64,000 bases of DNA from Natronomonas salsuginis (lineage in GTDB: Archaea; Halobacteriota; Halobacteria; Halobacteriales; Haloarculaceae), in assembly GCF_005239135.1 (NCBI RefSeq), contig NZ_QKNX01000004.1, positions 124,001 to 188,000 on the forward strand, written 5' to 3'. A program made the translations under genes and the position numbers. Under the pieces are notes generated by a model. The model had not been told where the DNA came from. It searched no databases and saw only the letters and a program-made list of their open reading frames with translations. Shown here in pieces: positions 9,300 through 18,349 of this stretch (positions are counted from its first letter, which is position 1; the number at the start of each line of letters is the position of its first letter).

Positions 9300-9989
9300 T
9301 CAACTGCCGGTGTCACGCCAGTACACGAACGGCGCGAGGACGAGATACGCGAGAGCAAAGAGCAGTAGTGACCGCGGAAACACCCGATCTACCGCGGTTG
9401 GGATCGCGATCGCGAGCGCCTGTAACCCGCCGAGAACGACCGCATCGCGCGCGTACAGATCGGGATAGGTAACCGGCGCAACCATCAGATACGTGAACAG
9501 CGCCGCCATCGCGACCAACACGGTCGGTTTGCCGATCCCGGCGAGATACGTCACCGCGAGCACCGTCGCGGCCAGCGTCGTCTGGACGCCCTCCGTCTCG
9601 GGGTTCTCGCAGTCGTGGAGCATGTAAAAGCCGAGCCGAACGACCGCCATCGAGACGTACAGCGCGGGGACGACGAGCGCGGCGATCGCGAACGGATCGC
9701 CGCTCACCGTCGTTCCCCCGTTACTGGCGACGGCGTACACCAGCGCGGCGGGTGCGACTCCGAAGGAGGCCACATCGGCGAGCGAATCGAGTACCGGACC
9801 GACGGCCGTGCCGCCGCGAACCCTGGCCACGACGCCGTCGAGGCCGTCCGCGATCGCCGCGAGAAGGATCAGTCTGGCCGCGAGCGCCGGATCGACGGTG
9901 GCCGTGGCGACGGCGACGAACCCGATCGCCGCGTTCGCGGCCGTCACCAGATCGGCGAGCCCCAACTGCCCGAGTAACCGCGGCTGCAT
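9300..9989 (-). CDS. pssA: CDP-alcohol phosphatidyltransferase, probable archaetidylserine synthase
   Basis: A 229-residue integral membrane enzyme with the CDP-alcohol phosphotransferase motif DGLDGVVARVRGGTAVG followed by PVLDSLAD (about residues 46-70), which holds all the conserved Asp residues. It should transfer serine to CDP-archaeol to give archaetidylserine. In Haloferax volcanii the homologue PssA is needed for ArtA-dependent lipid anchoring of PGF-CTERM proteins, which matters because a PGF-CTERM protein lies at 28256-36502. The ATG start at 9989 gives the expected N-terminus; the longer frame is unlikely. Confidence 0.82.
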   Translation of the reverse strand: MQPRLLGQLGLADLVTAANAAIGFVAVATATVDPALAARLILLAAIADGLDGVVARVRGGTAVGPVLDSLADVASFGVAPAALVYAVASNGGTTVSGDPFAIAALVVPALYVSMAVVRLGFYMLHDCENPETEGVQTTLAATVLAVTYLAGIGKPTVLVAMAALFTYLMVAPVTYPDLYARDAVVLGGLQALAIAIPTAVDRVFPRSLLLFALAYLVLAPFVYWRDTGS

Positions 9990-10101
9990 GACTTTACCTC
10001 GCCGGTCGGCGACGGCCGCCTTAGGTGGTTCGCTTCCGCCCCGACCGCGTCTCTCTGACCGGAACCGAGGTACATATGACCGTTCGTCCGTAATCGCGCG
10101 T

Positions 10102-10515
10102 ATGGACCGACGGGCCTTCCTTACCACGGTCGGAACCGGGGCGGTACTCCCTCTCTCAGGCTGCCTCGACGGCGGTCTCAGCGACGACGACTACGACATC
10201 GGGATGTCGCAGAACGCGTTTCTCCCCGAGGAGTACGAGGCGTCCGTCGGCGAGACCGTCGTCTGGGGGAACAACGGCTCGCGCGGACACACCGTTACCG
10301 CGTACGGGTCCCTCCCCAAAGGCGCGGCGTACTTCGCCTCGGGCGGATACGATGGTCCTCAGACAGCCCGCGAGGAGTGGTATGCGAGTGGTGGTGGCGA
10401 TATCTCCCCCGGCGAGACGTACGAGCACACCTTCGAGATTGCCGGTCGGTACGAGTACTTCTGTATCCCGCACGAGTCGAAGGATATGATCGGCGCGATC
10501 GTCGTCACCGACTGA
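10102..10515 (+). CDS. Halocyanin-like blue copper lipoprotein
   Basis: A 137-residue cupredoxin. The N-terminus has a twin-Arg (MDRRAFL) and a lipobox (LPLSGC, Cys21), so it is probably exported folded by Tat and lipid-anchored outside the membrane. Copper ligands are visible as His in SRGHT, then Cys and His in FCIPHE and Met in SKDMIG. It carries electrons in the periplasm-like space. A TATA-like tacatatg 27 nt before the ATG supports this start. It is divergent from pssA. Confidence 0.88.
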   Translation: MDRRAFLTTVGTGAVLPLSGCLDGGLSDDDYDIGMSQNAFLPEEYEASVGETVVWGNNGSRGHTVTAYGSLPKGAAYFASGGYDGPQTAREEWYASGGGDISPGETYEHTFEIAGRYEYFCIPHESKDMIGAIVVTD

Positions 10516-10594
10516 ACCCGTCCGATACGGTCGCGGTGACCCTTTCGACGGACGAACGACAACCCTTATTCGCGGGGCATTCACATCGAGAGAC

Positions 10595-11452
10595 ATGGAT
10601 GTGTCGGTGCCGAAAATCGACTATACGGACTACACCAACCGGCAACTGGTGGCGGTCCCGCTTGCGGTGTTAGCGTTCGCGTTGGCCGTGCTCGTCGTTG
10701 CGACGGTGCTCTCGGGAACGCCCGTCGCGCTCGGTATCGAGTTTACCGGCGGAACCGAGATGCAAGTCGTCACGGACGACTCGGAGGCGGCGATCAGGGA
10801 CAGCTTCGACGAGGAGATCGCCTCGATCACGCCGATCGCCGGCCAATCGGGCAGCTATCAGTTGACGTTTCAGGAGGACGACGCCGATCCGTTGCTCGAA
10901 CAGGCCGAAACCGCTGGTTACGAGGTGGAATCGGTCGGCGAACGCTCGGCGAGTTTCGCGGGTGACTCACAGCGACAGGCGCTCATCGGCCTCGCGATCG
11001 CCTTCGCCGGGATGGCCGCCGTCGTCGGACTGCTGTTTCGGACGTTCATCCCGTCGATCGCCGTGATCGCGTCGGCCTTTTCGGACGTGGTCATCCCGCT
11101 GGGACTGATGCGACTGTTCGACATCGAGTTGACGCTCGGGACGGTCGCCGCGCTGTTGATGATCATCGGCTACTCCGTCGACTCCGACCTGCTGTTGAAC
11201 AACCACGTCCTCAGGCGACACGGGGACTTCTACACGTCGACGGCCCGCGCGATGCGGACCGGTGTGACGATGACCGTCACCTCGATCGCGGCCATGATTG
11301 TGATGACGATCGTCTCGTACCTGTTCGGTATCCCGCTTTTGCCCGATGTCGGCCTCATACTCGTCTTCGGCCTGCTCTCTGACCTGATGAACACGTATCT
11401 GCTCAACGTGAGCCTGCTTCGATACTACATGTACGAGGCGATCGCGAAATGA
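10595..11452 (+). CDS. secF: Protein-export membrane protein SecF
   Basis: A 285-residue SecF with an N-terminal transmembrane helix, an external P1-like domain (GIEFTGGTEMQVV), and five C-terminal helices with the family motif GYSVDSDLLLNNHVLR. SecF and SecD use the ion gradient to help export through SecYE. As is usual in haloarchaea, secF precedes secD, the reverse of the bacterial order. It overlaps secD by ATGA. A TATA-like ccttattc about 29 nt upstream suggests a nearly leaderless mRNA. Confidence 0.93.
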   Translation: MDVSVPKIDYTDYTNRQLVAVPLAVLAFALAVLVVATVLSGTPVALGIEFTGGTEMQVVTDDSEAAIRDSFDEEIASITPIAGQSGSYQLTFQEDDADPLLEQAETAGYEVESVGERSASFAGDSQRQALIGLAIAFAGMAAVVGLLFRTFIPSIAVIASAFSDVVIPLGLMRLFDIELTLGTVAALLMIIGYSVDSDLLLNNHVLRRHGDFYTSTARAMRTGVTMTVTSIAAMIVMTIVSYLFGIPLLPDVGLILVFGLLSDLMNTYLLNVSLLRYYMYEAIAK

Positions 11453-13038
11453 AACTCCAACTCAAAGAGAACTGGCGCGTCTGGCTGCTCGTCGTCTTCA
11501 TGCTCCTGAGTACCGTCTCGCTCTTCGTCCCGTTCGGTGGGACCGGCGGGATCACGGGATCGGATGCGGACCAAGCGTCCGGCTCGCAGTACACGAACCT
11601 CCAGTTCGGCTTGGAGCTCTCCGGCGGCACCCAGGTCCGCGCGCCGTTCGCCGGCATGACCGTTTCCGGGCTCGAATTCGGCCCTGAGGCCCAACCTGAA
11701 ATCGAATCAGCGCTTCGAGCGGAACTCGACATGAGCGCGAGCGACGTCCGCGCTAGCGCCGAGTCCGGAACCGTGGAGGTGTTCGAGGACCGCCACGTCG
11801 GCAACGTGACGCAAGCGGAGTTCGCCGCCGCGCTCACCGAGGCTGGCTACCAAACCGGTGAGGGCGATGTCGAGATGGGCGTGACGGCTGATACCCGCCA
11901 GAACGCCGAAGACGTGCTAAACGAGCGCCTCCGCGAGCGCGGCCTCGGCGGCGGCTCGGCCACGCAGGTTTCGGCCCCCGGCCAGCAGTTCATGGTCGTC
12001 GAGGTGCCCGGTGCGAACCGATCCGAGGTTATCGAGCTCATCGGCGACCGCGGGCAGGTCGAGATCTGGGCGATGTACCCCACTGACAACGGGAGCTACG
12101 AGACGCAGTCGCTTCTCAGCCAGGAGGACCTCGCCGAGATCGGCGGCGCTCGCCAAGAGCAAGGCGAGACGTTCGTTCCGATCCGGCTGAACGAGGAGGC
12201 GGGGGCGCGCTTCGGCGACGCGATGCGCGCGAACGGATTCGGCCAACAGGGCGGTACGCGATGTTCATACGATCTGAACGCCTCCATCGACGAGAACGCG
12301 GCCGACGATCCTGGCCGGTGTCTGCTGACGGTGCTCGACGGTGAGGTCGTCTTCGCGGCCGGCGTCGCGCCCAGCCTCGCTTCGTCGTTCGAGAGCGGCA
12401 CGTTCGACGAGAACCCCTCCTACCGAACGACGACAACCTCCTTCGAGGACGCGCGGGAACTCGAGATCAACATGCGCACCGGCGCGCTCCGGACGGAACT
12501 CGACATCGATAACCGCGGGACGACGTTCTTCCTGCTACCGAGCCTCGCCGAGCGGTTCAAACCGCTCTCGCTCGTGACCGGCGCAGCGGCCGTGTTCGCG
12601 GTCGCGCTCACGGTCTTCGCGCGATATCGGAAACCAGAAGTCGCCGCGCCGATGCTGCTCACCGCCGCCGCCGAGGTGTACATCCTCCTCGGGTTCGCCG
12701 CCGCGGTGAGCTTACCGCTGGACCTCTCTCACATCGCCGGCTTCATCGCCGTCATCGGGACCGGAGTCGACGACCTCGTGATCATCGCCGACGAGGTGAT
12801 GCAACAGGGCGACGTGCGAACGTCGAGGGTGTTCGAATCGCGGTTCAAGAAGGCCTTTTGGGTCATCGGGGCCGCGGCCGCGACGACGATCGTCGCGATG
12901 TCGCCGCTCGCGGTCCTCTCGCTCGGCGATCTGCAGGGCTTCGCGATCATCACCATCATCGGTGTTCTCATCGGCGTCTTGATCACGCGACCGGCCTACG
13001 GTGACATCCTGCGTATCCTCGTGTTGGGCGACGACTGA
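11449..13038 (+). CDS. secD: Protein-export membrane protein SecD
   Basis: A 529-residue SecD: an N-terminal helix, a large external domain starting with GLELSGGTQVRAPF, and a C-terminal bundle with VIGTGVDDLVIIADEVMQ, the counterpart of the bacterial D4/D5 motif. It is coupled to secF by an ATGA overlap and forms the SecDF accessory complex. The length matches haloarchaeal SecD. Nothing looks truncated. Confidence 0.93.
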   Translation: MKLQLKENWRVWLLVVFMLLSTVSLFVPFGGTGGITGSDADQASGSQYTNLQFGLELSGGTQVRAPFAGMTVSGLEFGPEAQPEIESALRAELDMSASDVRASAESGTVEVFEDRHVGNVTQAEFAAALTEAGYQTGEGDVEMGVTADTRQNAEDVLNERLRERGLGGGSATQVSAPGQQFMVVEVPGANRSEVIELIGDRGQVEIWAMYPTDNGSYETQSLLSQEDLAEIGGARQEQGETFVPIRLNEEAGARFGDAMRANGFGQQGGTRCSYDLNASIDENAADDPGRCLLTVLDGEVVFAAGVAPSLASSFESGTFDENPSYRTTTTSFEDARELEINMRTGALRTELDIDNRGTTFFLLPSLAERFKPLSLVTGAAAVFAVALTVFARYRKPEVAAPMLLTAAAEVYILLGFAAAVSLPLDLSHIAGFIAVIGTGVDDLVIIADEVMQQGDVRTSRVFESRFKKAFWVIGAAAATTIVAMSPLAVLSLGDLQGFAIITIIGVLIGVLITRPAYGDILRILVLGDD

Positions 13039-13098
13039 CCGGCCGCCCGGTCCCGCTCGCTTCGAAGCCCTTTCGGCGTTGCTCGTCCAAACCGGGGT

Positions 13099-14712
13099 AT
13101 GACATTCCGCGACGGGACGCTCGTCGATTGGTACGAGTGGGGCCCCGAACCCTTCGAGATCGCCGAGCGTGCCGGAAAGCCCGTGTTGTGCGCTCTGACC
13201 GCGCCGTGGTGTGCGTGGTGTGACCGGATGGACGAGGAGTCGTACTCCGATCCGAAACTCGCGGCCAACATCGGCGACAGCTTCGTCCCCGTGCGGGTCG
13301 ATGTCGATCGACACCCTCGCGTCCGAGAGCGATACAACATGGGTGGGTTCCCGACGACGGTATTTTTGACACCTGACGGGGAGGTGCTCTCCGGCGCGAC
13401 GTATCTCGGTCCCGACGGCCTCCGGCAGGTGCTCGACAGCATCCGGGCCTCGTGGGACGCCAAGGGGACCAGCGCCGGACGCGTCCCCCGGACCGTGTCG
13501 AGCGCCGACCTCCCGAGCGGCGAGATCACCGCCGACATCGAGGCACACATGGTCGAACAGGTCGCCGCGGCGTTCGACGACGAGTACGGCGGCTGGGGGA
13601 CCGACGCCAAGTTCCCCCTGCCACGAACGGTCGAGCTCGCCCTCAAGCGCGATCGCGATCGGGGGACGCGGACGCTCGACGCGGTCCAGACGCACCTGTT
13701 CGACACCTACGACGGCGGCTTCTACCGGTTCGCCGAAACTCGTCGGTGGGGCGAACCCCACCGCGAGAAACTGGTGGACGAGAACGCGGCTCTGCTCCGC
13801 GCGTTCACCACCGGCTATCTGTACACCGGGGACGAGTCCTACCGGCGGACCGCCGAACGGACCGTCGATTACCTGACGACGACCGCCTGGACCGGCGACG
13901 CGTTCGCGGGGAGCCAGGCGGCCAGCGACTACTACACGCTCGAACCGACCGAACGCGAGGAGGCCAAGCCGCCACACGTCGATCCGACGGTCTTCGCGGA
14001 TCGCAACGGGCTGGCCGCCGAAGCGCTCTGTCGGTTCGCGGCCGTCACCGATCACGAGGGCGCTCGATACGCCGAACGCGCGCTCGAGCACGTCCTCGAG
14101 ACGCTCGTCGACGACGGCCACGTGACGCACTTCGACGGCGAGCGGAGCGAAACCGGACTGCTCGCGGACCACGCCCGATTGCTGTCGGGGCTGACCGCCG
14201 CCGCGCAGGTCCTCGGCCCGGACGGCTGGATCGACCCGGCGAGGACGATCGCGGACGACGCGATCGATCGCCTCGCGACCGCCGACGGCTCCTTCCGCGA
14301 CGGCCAGCCGTCGGGAGCGGGCCTGCTCGACCGACCGCTGTACCCGCTCGGGACGAACGCCGAGATGGCGGACGCGCTCCTCGACCTCGCGGCCCTCACC
14401 GGCGAGGACCGATACGTCGCCGCCGCCGAGGACGCACTGAGCGCGTTCGCCGGGGCCTACGATCGGATGGGCGTCGAGGCGGCGGGTTACGCCGCCGGCT
14501 GTGCGCGCGCGCACTACGAGCCACTCGTCGTCCGCACGCCGCCGGTCGGAACCGACCTTCACCGCGCCGCCCTCCGCCTCGCCGACCACGAGAAGGTCGT
14601 CGTCCCGGAGGACCGCGACGATGCCGTCGCGATCCGGGCCGACCACACGACCGCACCCGCGGCGACGCCCGACGAACTGCTCGAACGGGCGAGCGACGGG
14701 CCCCTCCCTTAG
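13099..14712 (+). CDS. DUF255 thioredoxin-like / six-hairpin glycosidase-like protein (YyaL family)
   Basis: A 537-residue cytoplasmic protein. The N-terminal ~120 residues form a thioredoxin-like DUF255 domain with an intact CxxC (APWCAWCDRMD, Cys38/Cys41). The rest is an alpha/alpha-toroid related to N-acylglucosamine 2-epimerase/cellobiose epimerase folds. Members are spermatogenesis-associated protein 20 or YyaL homologues; their biochemical role is not established. The protein is shorter than many bacterial homologues (about 650-700 residues). It stands alone between secD and trmB. Confidence 0.82.
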   Translation: MTFRDGTLVDWYEWGPEPFEIAERAGKPVLCALTAPWCAWCDRMDEESYSDPKLAANIGDSFVPVRVDVDRHPRVRERYNMGGFPTTVFLTPDGEVLSGATYLGPDGLRQVLDSIRASWDAKGTSAGRVPRTVSSADLPSGEITADIEAHMVEQVAAAFDDEYGGWGTDAKFPLPRTVELALKRDRDRGTRTLDAVQTHLFDTYDGGFYRFAETRRWGEPHREKLVDENAALLRAFTTGYLYTGDESYRRTAERTVDYLTTTAWTGDAFAGSQAASDYYTLEPTEREEAKPPHVDPTVFADRNGLAAEALCRFAAVTDHEGARYAERALEHVLETLVDDGHVTHFDGERSETGLLADHARLLSGLTAAAQVLGPDGWIDPARTIADDAIDRLATADGSFRDGQPSGAGLLDRPLYPLGTNAEMADALLDLAALTGEDRYVAAAEDALSAFAGAYDRMGVEAAGYAAGCARAHYEPLVVRTPPVGTDLHRAALRLADHEKVVVPEDRDDAVAIRADHTTAPAATPDELLERASDGPLP

Positions 14713-14778
14713 GCGCCGTTCGGATGCCGACTCCCGACTGAAAAAAACAACTCCTCCGACTCCTAAACGTGCGGTGTG

Positions 14779-14805
14779 TTTATACTTCTCCGGGGAGGAT
14801 CCCCG
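14779..14805 (+). promoter_or_regulatory. TATA box and overlapping palindrome before the TrmB-family gene
   Basis: tttatac at 14779-14785 sits about 28 nt before the ATG at 14810. Between it and the start lies a perfect inverted repeat, cggggaggatccccg (14791-14805), with 6-bp arms around 3 bases. This is the right place for an operator that would block initiation, possibly autoregulation by the TrmB protein; that function is inferred. The ggagg inside it could also act as a ribosome binding site only if transcription starts upstream of it. Confidence 0.55.
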
Positions 14806-14809
14806 ATCG

Positions 14810-15616
14810 ATGGCGAGTCTCAGAGATCTCGGACTGTCGGAGTACGAGGCCCGTGCGTACCGATCACTGCTCGAGACCGGGCCGACAACCGCAAAGGAGT
14901 TGTCCCGCGTCAGCGACGTGCCGATGGGCCGGATCTACGACGTGTTGAACACCATCGAACAGCACAATCTGGTCCGCTCACAGTCCGCGTCCCGACCGAA
15001 AAAGTACGTCGCAGTCGAACCCGCGACCGCTCTCGATCGACTCTTGGACGACAAAAAGCGCGAACTGAGTGAGCGGGCGGACCAGTACGAGACGATCGTC
15101 GAGCAGCTCGCGGGGGAACTCGAGACGGCCGACCCCGTCGAGGAGACCTTCTGGACCGCCGCCGTCGGCCCCGAGGAGGCCACGGATCTCCTCGTCGAAC
15201 GGATCTCAGCGGCCGACGACCGGCTCGTGATGGTGCTGTCGACGCACGCCGGGCAGTTCTTCGATTTCGACGAGATCGGAACGATCGTGCTCGACGAACT
15301 CACCGTCGCGATGGAGCGCGGCGTCGAGATTCAGCTGTTGATGCGACCCGATCTGGTCCCCGCGCTGCCCAAATCGATCGGGGAGCGCTATCGCAACTCG
15401 CTCATCGAACACGAACTGTTCTCGGTCAGAACCAGCGAGAACGTCTCGGGGAGCTTCACGCTCGTCGACGAGTCGGAGGTCGTCATCGAAGTACCGCATC
15501 CGTTACAGACGGACGAGATCTTCGCGATGATCGACTTCAAGGACCGCGAGTTCGCCGAAAGCGTTCGGACCGAGTTCGATCCGCGCTGGCGAAACGCGAC
15601 CGAACTCACGTTTTGA
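14810..15616 (+). CDS. TrmB-family transcriptional regulator
   Basis: A 268-residue protein with an N-terminal winged helix (LRDLGLSEYEARAYRSLLE, a TrmB hallmark, then TAKELSRVSDVPMGRIYDVL), a linking coiled coil (about 85-115), and a C-terminal effector-binding domain resembling the PLD-like fold of TrmB proteins. Relatives regulate sugar or central metabolism in archaea, for example TrmB of Halobacterium. The effector cannot be predicted. It may regulate itself through the palindrome at 14791-14805. The ATG at 14810 is supported by TATA spacing. Confidence 0.85.
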   Translation: MASLRDLGLSEYEARAYRSLLETGPTTAKELSRVSDVPMGRIYDVLNTIEQHNLVRSQSASRPKKYVAVEPATALDRLLDDKKRELSERADQYETIVEQLAGELETADPVEETFWTAAVGPEEATDLLVERISAADDRLVMVLSTHAGQFFDFDEIGTIVLDELTVAMERGVEIQLLMRPDLVPALPKSIGERYRNSLIEHELFSVRTSENVSGSFTLVDESEVVIEVPHPLQTDEIFAMIDFKDREFAESVRTEFDPRWRNATELTF

Positions 15617-15721
15617 GCCCGCCTCAGGGCGCGAGGCGGACGAATCGAGAGCGATATCGGTGGATCGAACGGCCAAAAGAACGATACCGGCGTTCTTCGT
15701 AGTGGCCGTCGATTGAACTCG

Positions 15722-17116
15722 ATGGAACCGCCAGAGGACTTGCGAACGATTCTCGACCTCACACAGGACAAGGTCGTCGTCGTGGATTCGGACGGCCACT
15801 ACCAGTACGCGAACGCGGCGACCGAGCGGATCCTCGGATACGATATCGAGGCGTTCGTCGGGACGAACACGTTCGAGTACATCCATCCCGAGGACCGTGA
15901 GGAGGTTCAATCGACCTTCGAACGACTCGTCGACATCAACGAGGAGCTGATCGAAACGGCGACGTTTCGCCACCGGGCCGCGGACGGGTCGTGGATCTGG
16001 TTCGAGAGCCGCATGTGGAATCGCGCGGATCCGGACCTCGACGGATACGTGGTGTCCTCACGCGACGTCACCGCCCGGCTGGCAGCCGAACGTCGGCAGC
16101 ACGAAGCCGAAACGCAACTTCGGCGGCTAGCCAAACACACCGACGACGTGTTGTGGATGTTCTCGGCCGACTGGGGGAACGTCCACTTCGTCAACGAGGC
16201 GTTCGAAGACATCTGGGGAATGTCGAGAGAGACGCTGATCGACGAGCCGTGGCGATTCCTCGAGCGGGTCCACACGGACGACCGACCGGACGTCAAGCGC
16301 GCGATGGAGCAACTCTCGGACGGAGCCGCGATCGACATCGAGTATCGGGTCGAACGCGACCGATCGTTTCAGAGCTGGGTCTGGGTGAAAGGTCATCCGA
16401 TCGTCGAGAGCGGTGAGGTGACACGCGTCGTCGGGTTCGCCCGGGACATCACGAACCGTCGGCGTCGGGAACGACAGCTTCGGGTGCTCGATAACCTTCT
16501 CAGGCACAACCTCAGAAACGTGTTGAACGTCGTTTTGGGCCACGCCGACCTCGCGAGACAACGCGCTGGTCCGGAGGTCGAGGCCGGGATGGACGCGATC
16601 ACGTCGGTCGCGACGGAGTTGCTGACCACCGTCGAGAAGGAGCGACGGATCGTCGAACTGCTCGTCGAATCCCCCGGGCCGAGCCCGATCGATATCTCGA
16701 CGCTGTTGTCCGATCTGGTCGCCGATGCCCGCCGATCCTATCCCGAGGCGAGCGTCACCCTCGACTGTTCGACGGCGCAGTCCGTGTTTGCTATTCCCGA
16801 GATCCGTCACGCGATAGCCGAGCTGCTGGAGAACGCGATCGTTCACGCATGCGGGCGGGCAGCGATCGAGATTCGAGCCCGATCCCGCTCGGATCACGTC
16901 TCGATACGGATCGAGGACACCGCACCACCGATCCCCCGTAACGAGTTCGAACCCCTCTTTTCGAGCCGAAATCCAAGCGAGCTCTATCACGGGACCGGTC
17001 TGGGCCTCTGGCTCGTCTACTGGGCCGTCGACCTCTCCAACGGTGAACTCGGCTTCGGCCGCACCCCCAAAGACGACGGCAACGTCGTCACCGTCCGACT
17101 GCAGACTGTCCGGTGA
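15722..17116 (+). CDS. PAS-PAS sensor histidine kinase
   Basis: A 464-residue soluble kinase: PAS1 (about 10-125), PAS2/PAC (about 135-250), a dimerisation and phospho-acceptor helix with LLRHNLRNVLNVVLGHADLA (about 258-277; His in RHNLRN), and a HATPase domain with N-box (ELLENAIVHA) and G-box (GTGLGLWLV). No transmembrane segment, so it likely senses a cytoplasmic signal. An orphan kinase without an adjacent receiver, as is common in haloarchaea. A TTG 9 nt upstream is a less likely start. Confidence 0.88.
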   Translation: MEPPEDLRTILDLTQDKVVVVDSDGHYQYANAATERILGYDIEAFVGTNTFEYIHPEDREEVQSTFERLVDINEELIETATFRHRAADGSWIWFESRMWNRADPDLDGYVVSSRDVTARLAAERRQHEAETQLRRLAKHTDDVLWMFSADWGNVHFVNEAFEDIWGMSRETLIDEPWRFLERVHTDDRPDVKRAMEQLSDGAAIDIEYRVERDRSFQSWVWVKGHPIVESGEVTRVVGFARDITNRRRRERQLRVLDNLLRHNLRNVLNVVLGHADLARQRAGPEVEAGMDAITSVATELLTTVEKERRIVELLVESPGPSPIDISTLLSDLVADARRSYPEASVTLDCSTAQSVFAIPEIRHAIAELLENAIVHACGRAAIEIRARSRSDHVSIRIEDTAPPIPRNEFEPLFSSRNPSELYHGTGLGLWLVYWAVDLSNGELGFGRTPKDDGNVVTVRLQTVR

Positions 17117-17239
17117 CCTCGCCTCCAGATGCGGCTCTTTCGTCTCCGCAAAGGGACGCTTCGCTCGCGCTACGATCCGATCGTTCCCTGCTTTCCGCCT
17201 CTCGAGCGGGGTCGCTCACAGAGACGAAAGGAGGAAGCA

Positions 17240-17255
17240 CACGGCTTCAGTCGTG
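17240..17255. terminator. Hairpin at the 3' end of mptA, resembling a TnpB-element right end
   Basis: cacggct-tc-agtcgtg folds into a 7-bp stem with one G-T pair. The mptA stop codon lies in the loop (17247-17249). The surrounding bases ggaagcacacggcttcagtc resemble, with mismatches, the hairpin commonly found at the right end of haloarchaeal IS200/IS605-IS1341 (TnpB) elements. It may act as a terminator for the convergent kinase and mptA genes. Confidence 0.45.
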
Positions 17256-18203
17256 GGTCACTGACTCGCTCGGTTCGCCATCGATCTCGTCGACGAGTTG
17301 GCCGAACTCGGTGACGCGCTCGGCGTGAGCGTTGTGTTGGTGGATCGACTCGTCGTTGGACTGCTCCATCCGCACGACCGCTGTTTCGGGGAGATTCGGA
17401 TACGTCTCGACGACCCCCTCGGCCATCGCCCGGACACAGTCCTCGACGAACTTCGCGTCGCTGTGACTGGCGAACGTCATGTGGTCCTCGTCGGGTCGCT
17501 TCGCGAGGTTGTAGATCCGCGCGCTCATCGAGTCGCGAGCGACCTCGATGAGGTCGTTGAGATCAACCGGCGGTTGTCCGGTCGTCTCGACGGTCAGCGT
17601 GGCGTGTCCCCGCTGGGAGTGTCCCGGTTGGGGAACCTCATCGAGGAAGTCGTCGATGGTCTCGCCGTCCACGTCGAGCCCCTCAAGTACGTCCCTCGCT
17701 CTGGATTCGCTCATCCCCTGCGAACAGGGACACACCGTCATGCCGACGACGTGGCAGCCGATCTCCTCGCGCGTCGTGCCGTCGTTGCTGGCGGTTGCGG
17801 AGGCGATGATGTCCGCCGTCGCCTGCGTGGGTCGATCCGTCGCAGGCGTCTGCTCGCGGATCATGTACTCCGCTTCCATGCGAACCTCGGCTTCGGTCGT
17901 GTACTCGTGTTTGTCGATGAGACGCTCGGCGACGTCGCCGCAAACGTCCTCGACGCGGAGGGCGGGCTCGGAGACGGCCTCTTCGAGCATCTCGTCGACC
18001 ACCTCCATGTTCCGGCTCATGTCCGCCCCTTTCCGCCACCCCGGGAGGTCGACGAACACGTCGAAGGTGGCCATCAGGACAATCGGTCTGTCGTCGAGGC
18101 GGTGGAGCTTGACGAGCTTTTCGACGCCAGTTACGCCAACTCGGTTGAGTCCGACGCTGACGTCCGGGCTCGATGCCTGCACGTCGGGGAGCTGCTGACT
18201 CAT
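17247..18203 (-). CDS. mptA: GTP cyclohydrolase MptA (type IB/IV, FolE2-like)
   Basis: A 318-residue enzyme that opens GTP to 7,8-dihydroneopterin 2',3'-cyclic phosphate, the first step of archaeal pterin (tetrahydrofolate or methanopterin-like) synthesis. The metal-binding CPCSQ motif, [17 protein letters not shown] and the C-terminal [13 protein letters not shown] are all present. The ATG at 18203 is kept, but a TATA box (cttataaac, 18208-18216) lies only about 9 nt from it, whereas GTG at 18182 would be correctly spaced for a leaderless start. The stop codon lies within a hairpin. Confidence 0.92.
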   Translation of the reverse strand: MSQQLPDVQASSPDVSVGLNRVGVTGVEKLVKLHRLDDRPIVLMATFDVFVDLPGWRKGADMSRNMEVVDEMLEEAVSEPALRVEDVCGDVAERLIDKHEYTTEAEVRMEAEYMIREQTPATDRPTQATADIIASATASNDGTTREEIGCHVVGMTVCPCSQGMSESRARDVLEGLDVDGETIDDFLDEVPQPGHSQRGHATLTVETTGQPPVDLNDLIEVARDSMSARIYNLAKRPDEDHMTFASHSDAKFVEDCVRAMAEGVVETYPNLPETAVVRMEQSNDESIHQHNAHAERVTEFGQLVDEIDGEPSESVTHD

Positions 18204-18349
18204 TGGACTTATAAACGGTCGGACAACCGTTAGGGCTTTCGGAAGGGGCAGTCCGATGCGGCAGCTCGCGGCGTCGCTCGGCCGGCTTCCGTGTCTGCCT
18301 CGGTGAGAACCCCCCGTCGATTGAAGTGTCGACCCACCCTATCTCGGCC

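Noticed and set aside
12712-14646. Long minus-strand frame of 644 codons.
   Set aside because: A mirror of high-GC coding bias opposite secD and the DUF255 gene, with no recognisable domain.
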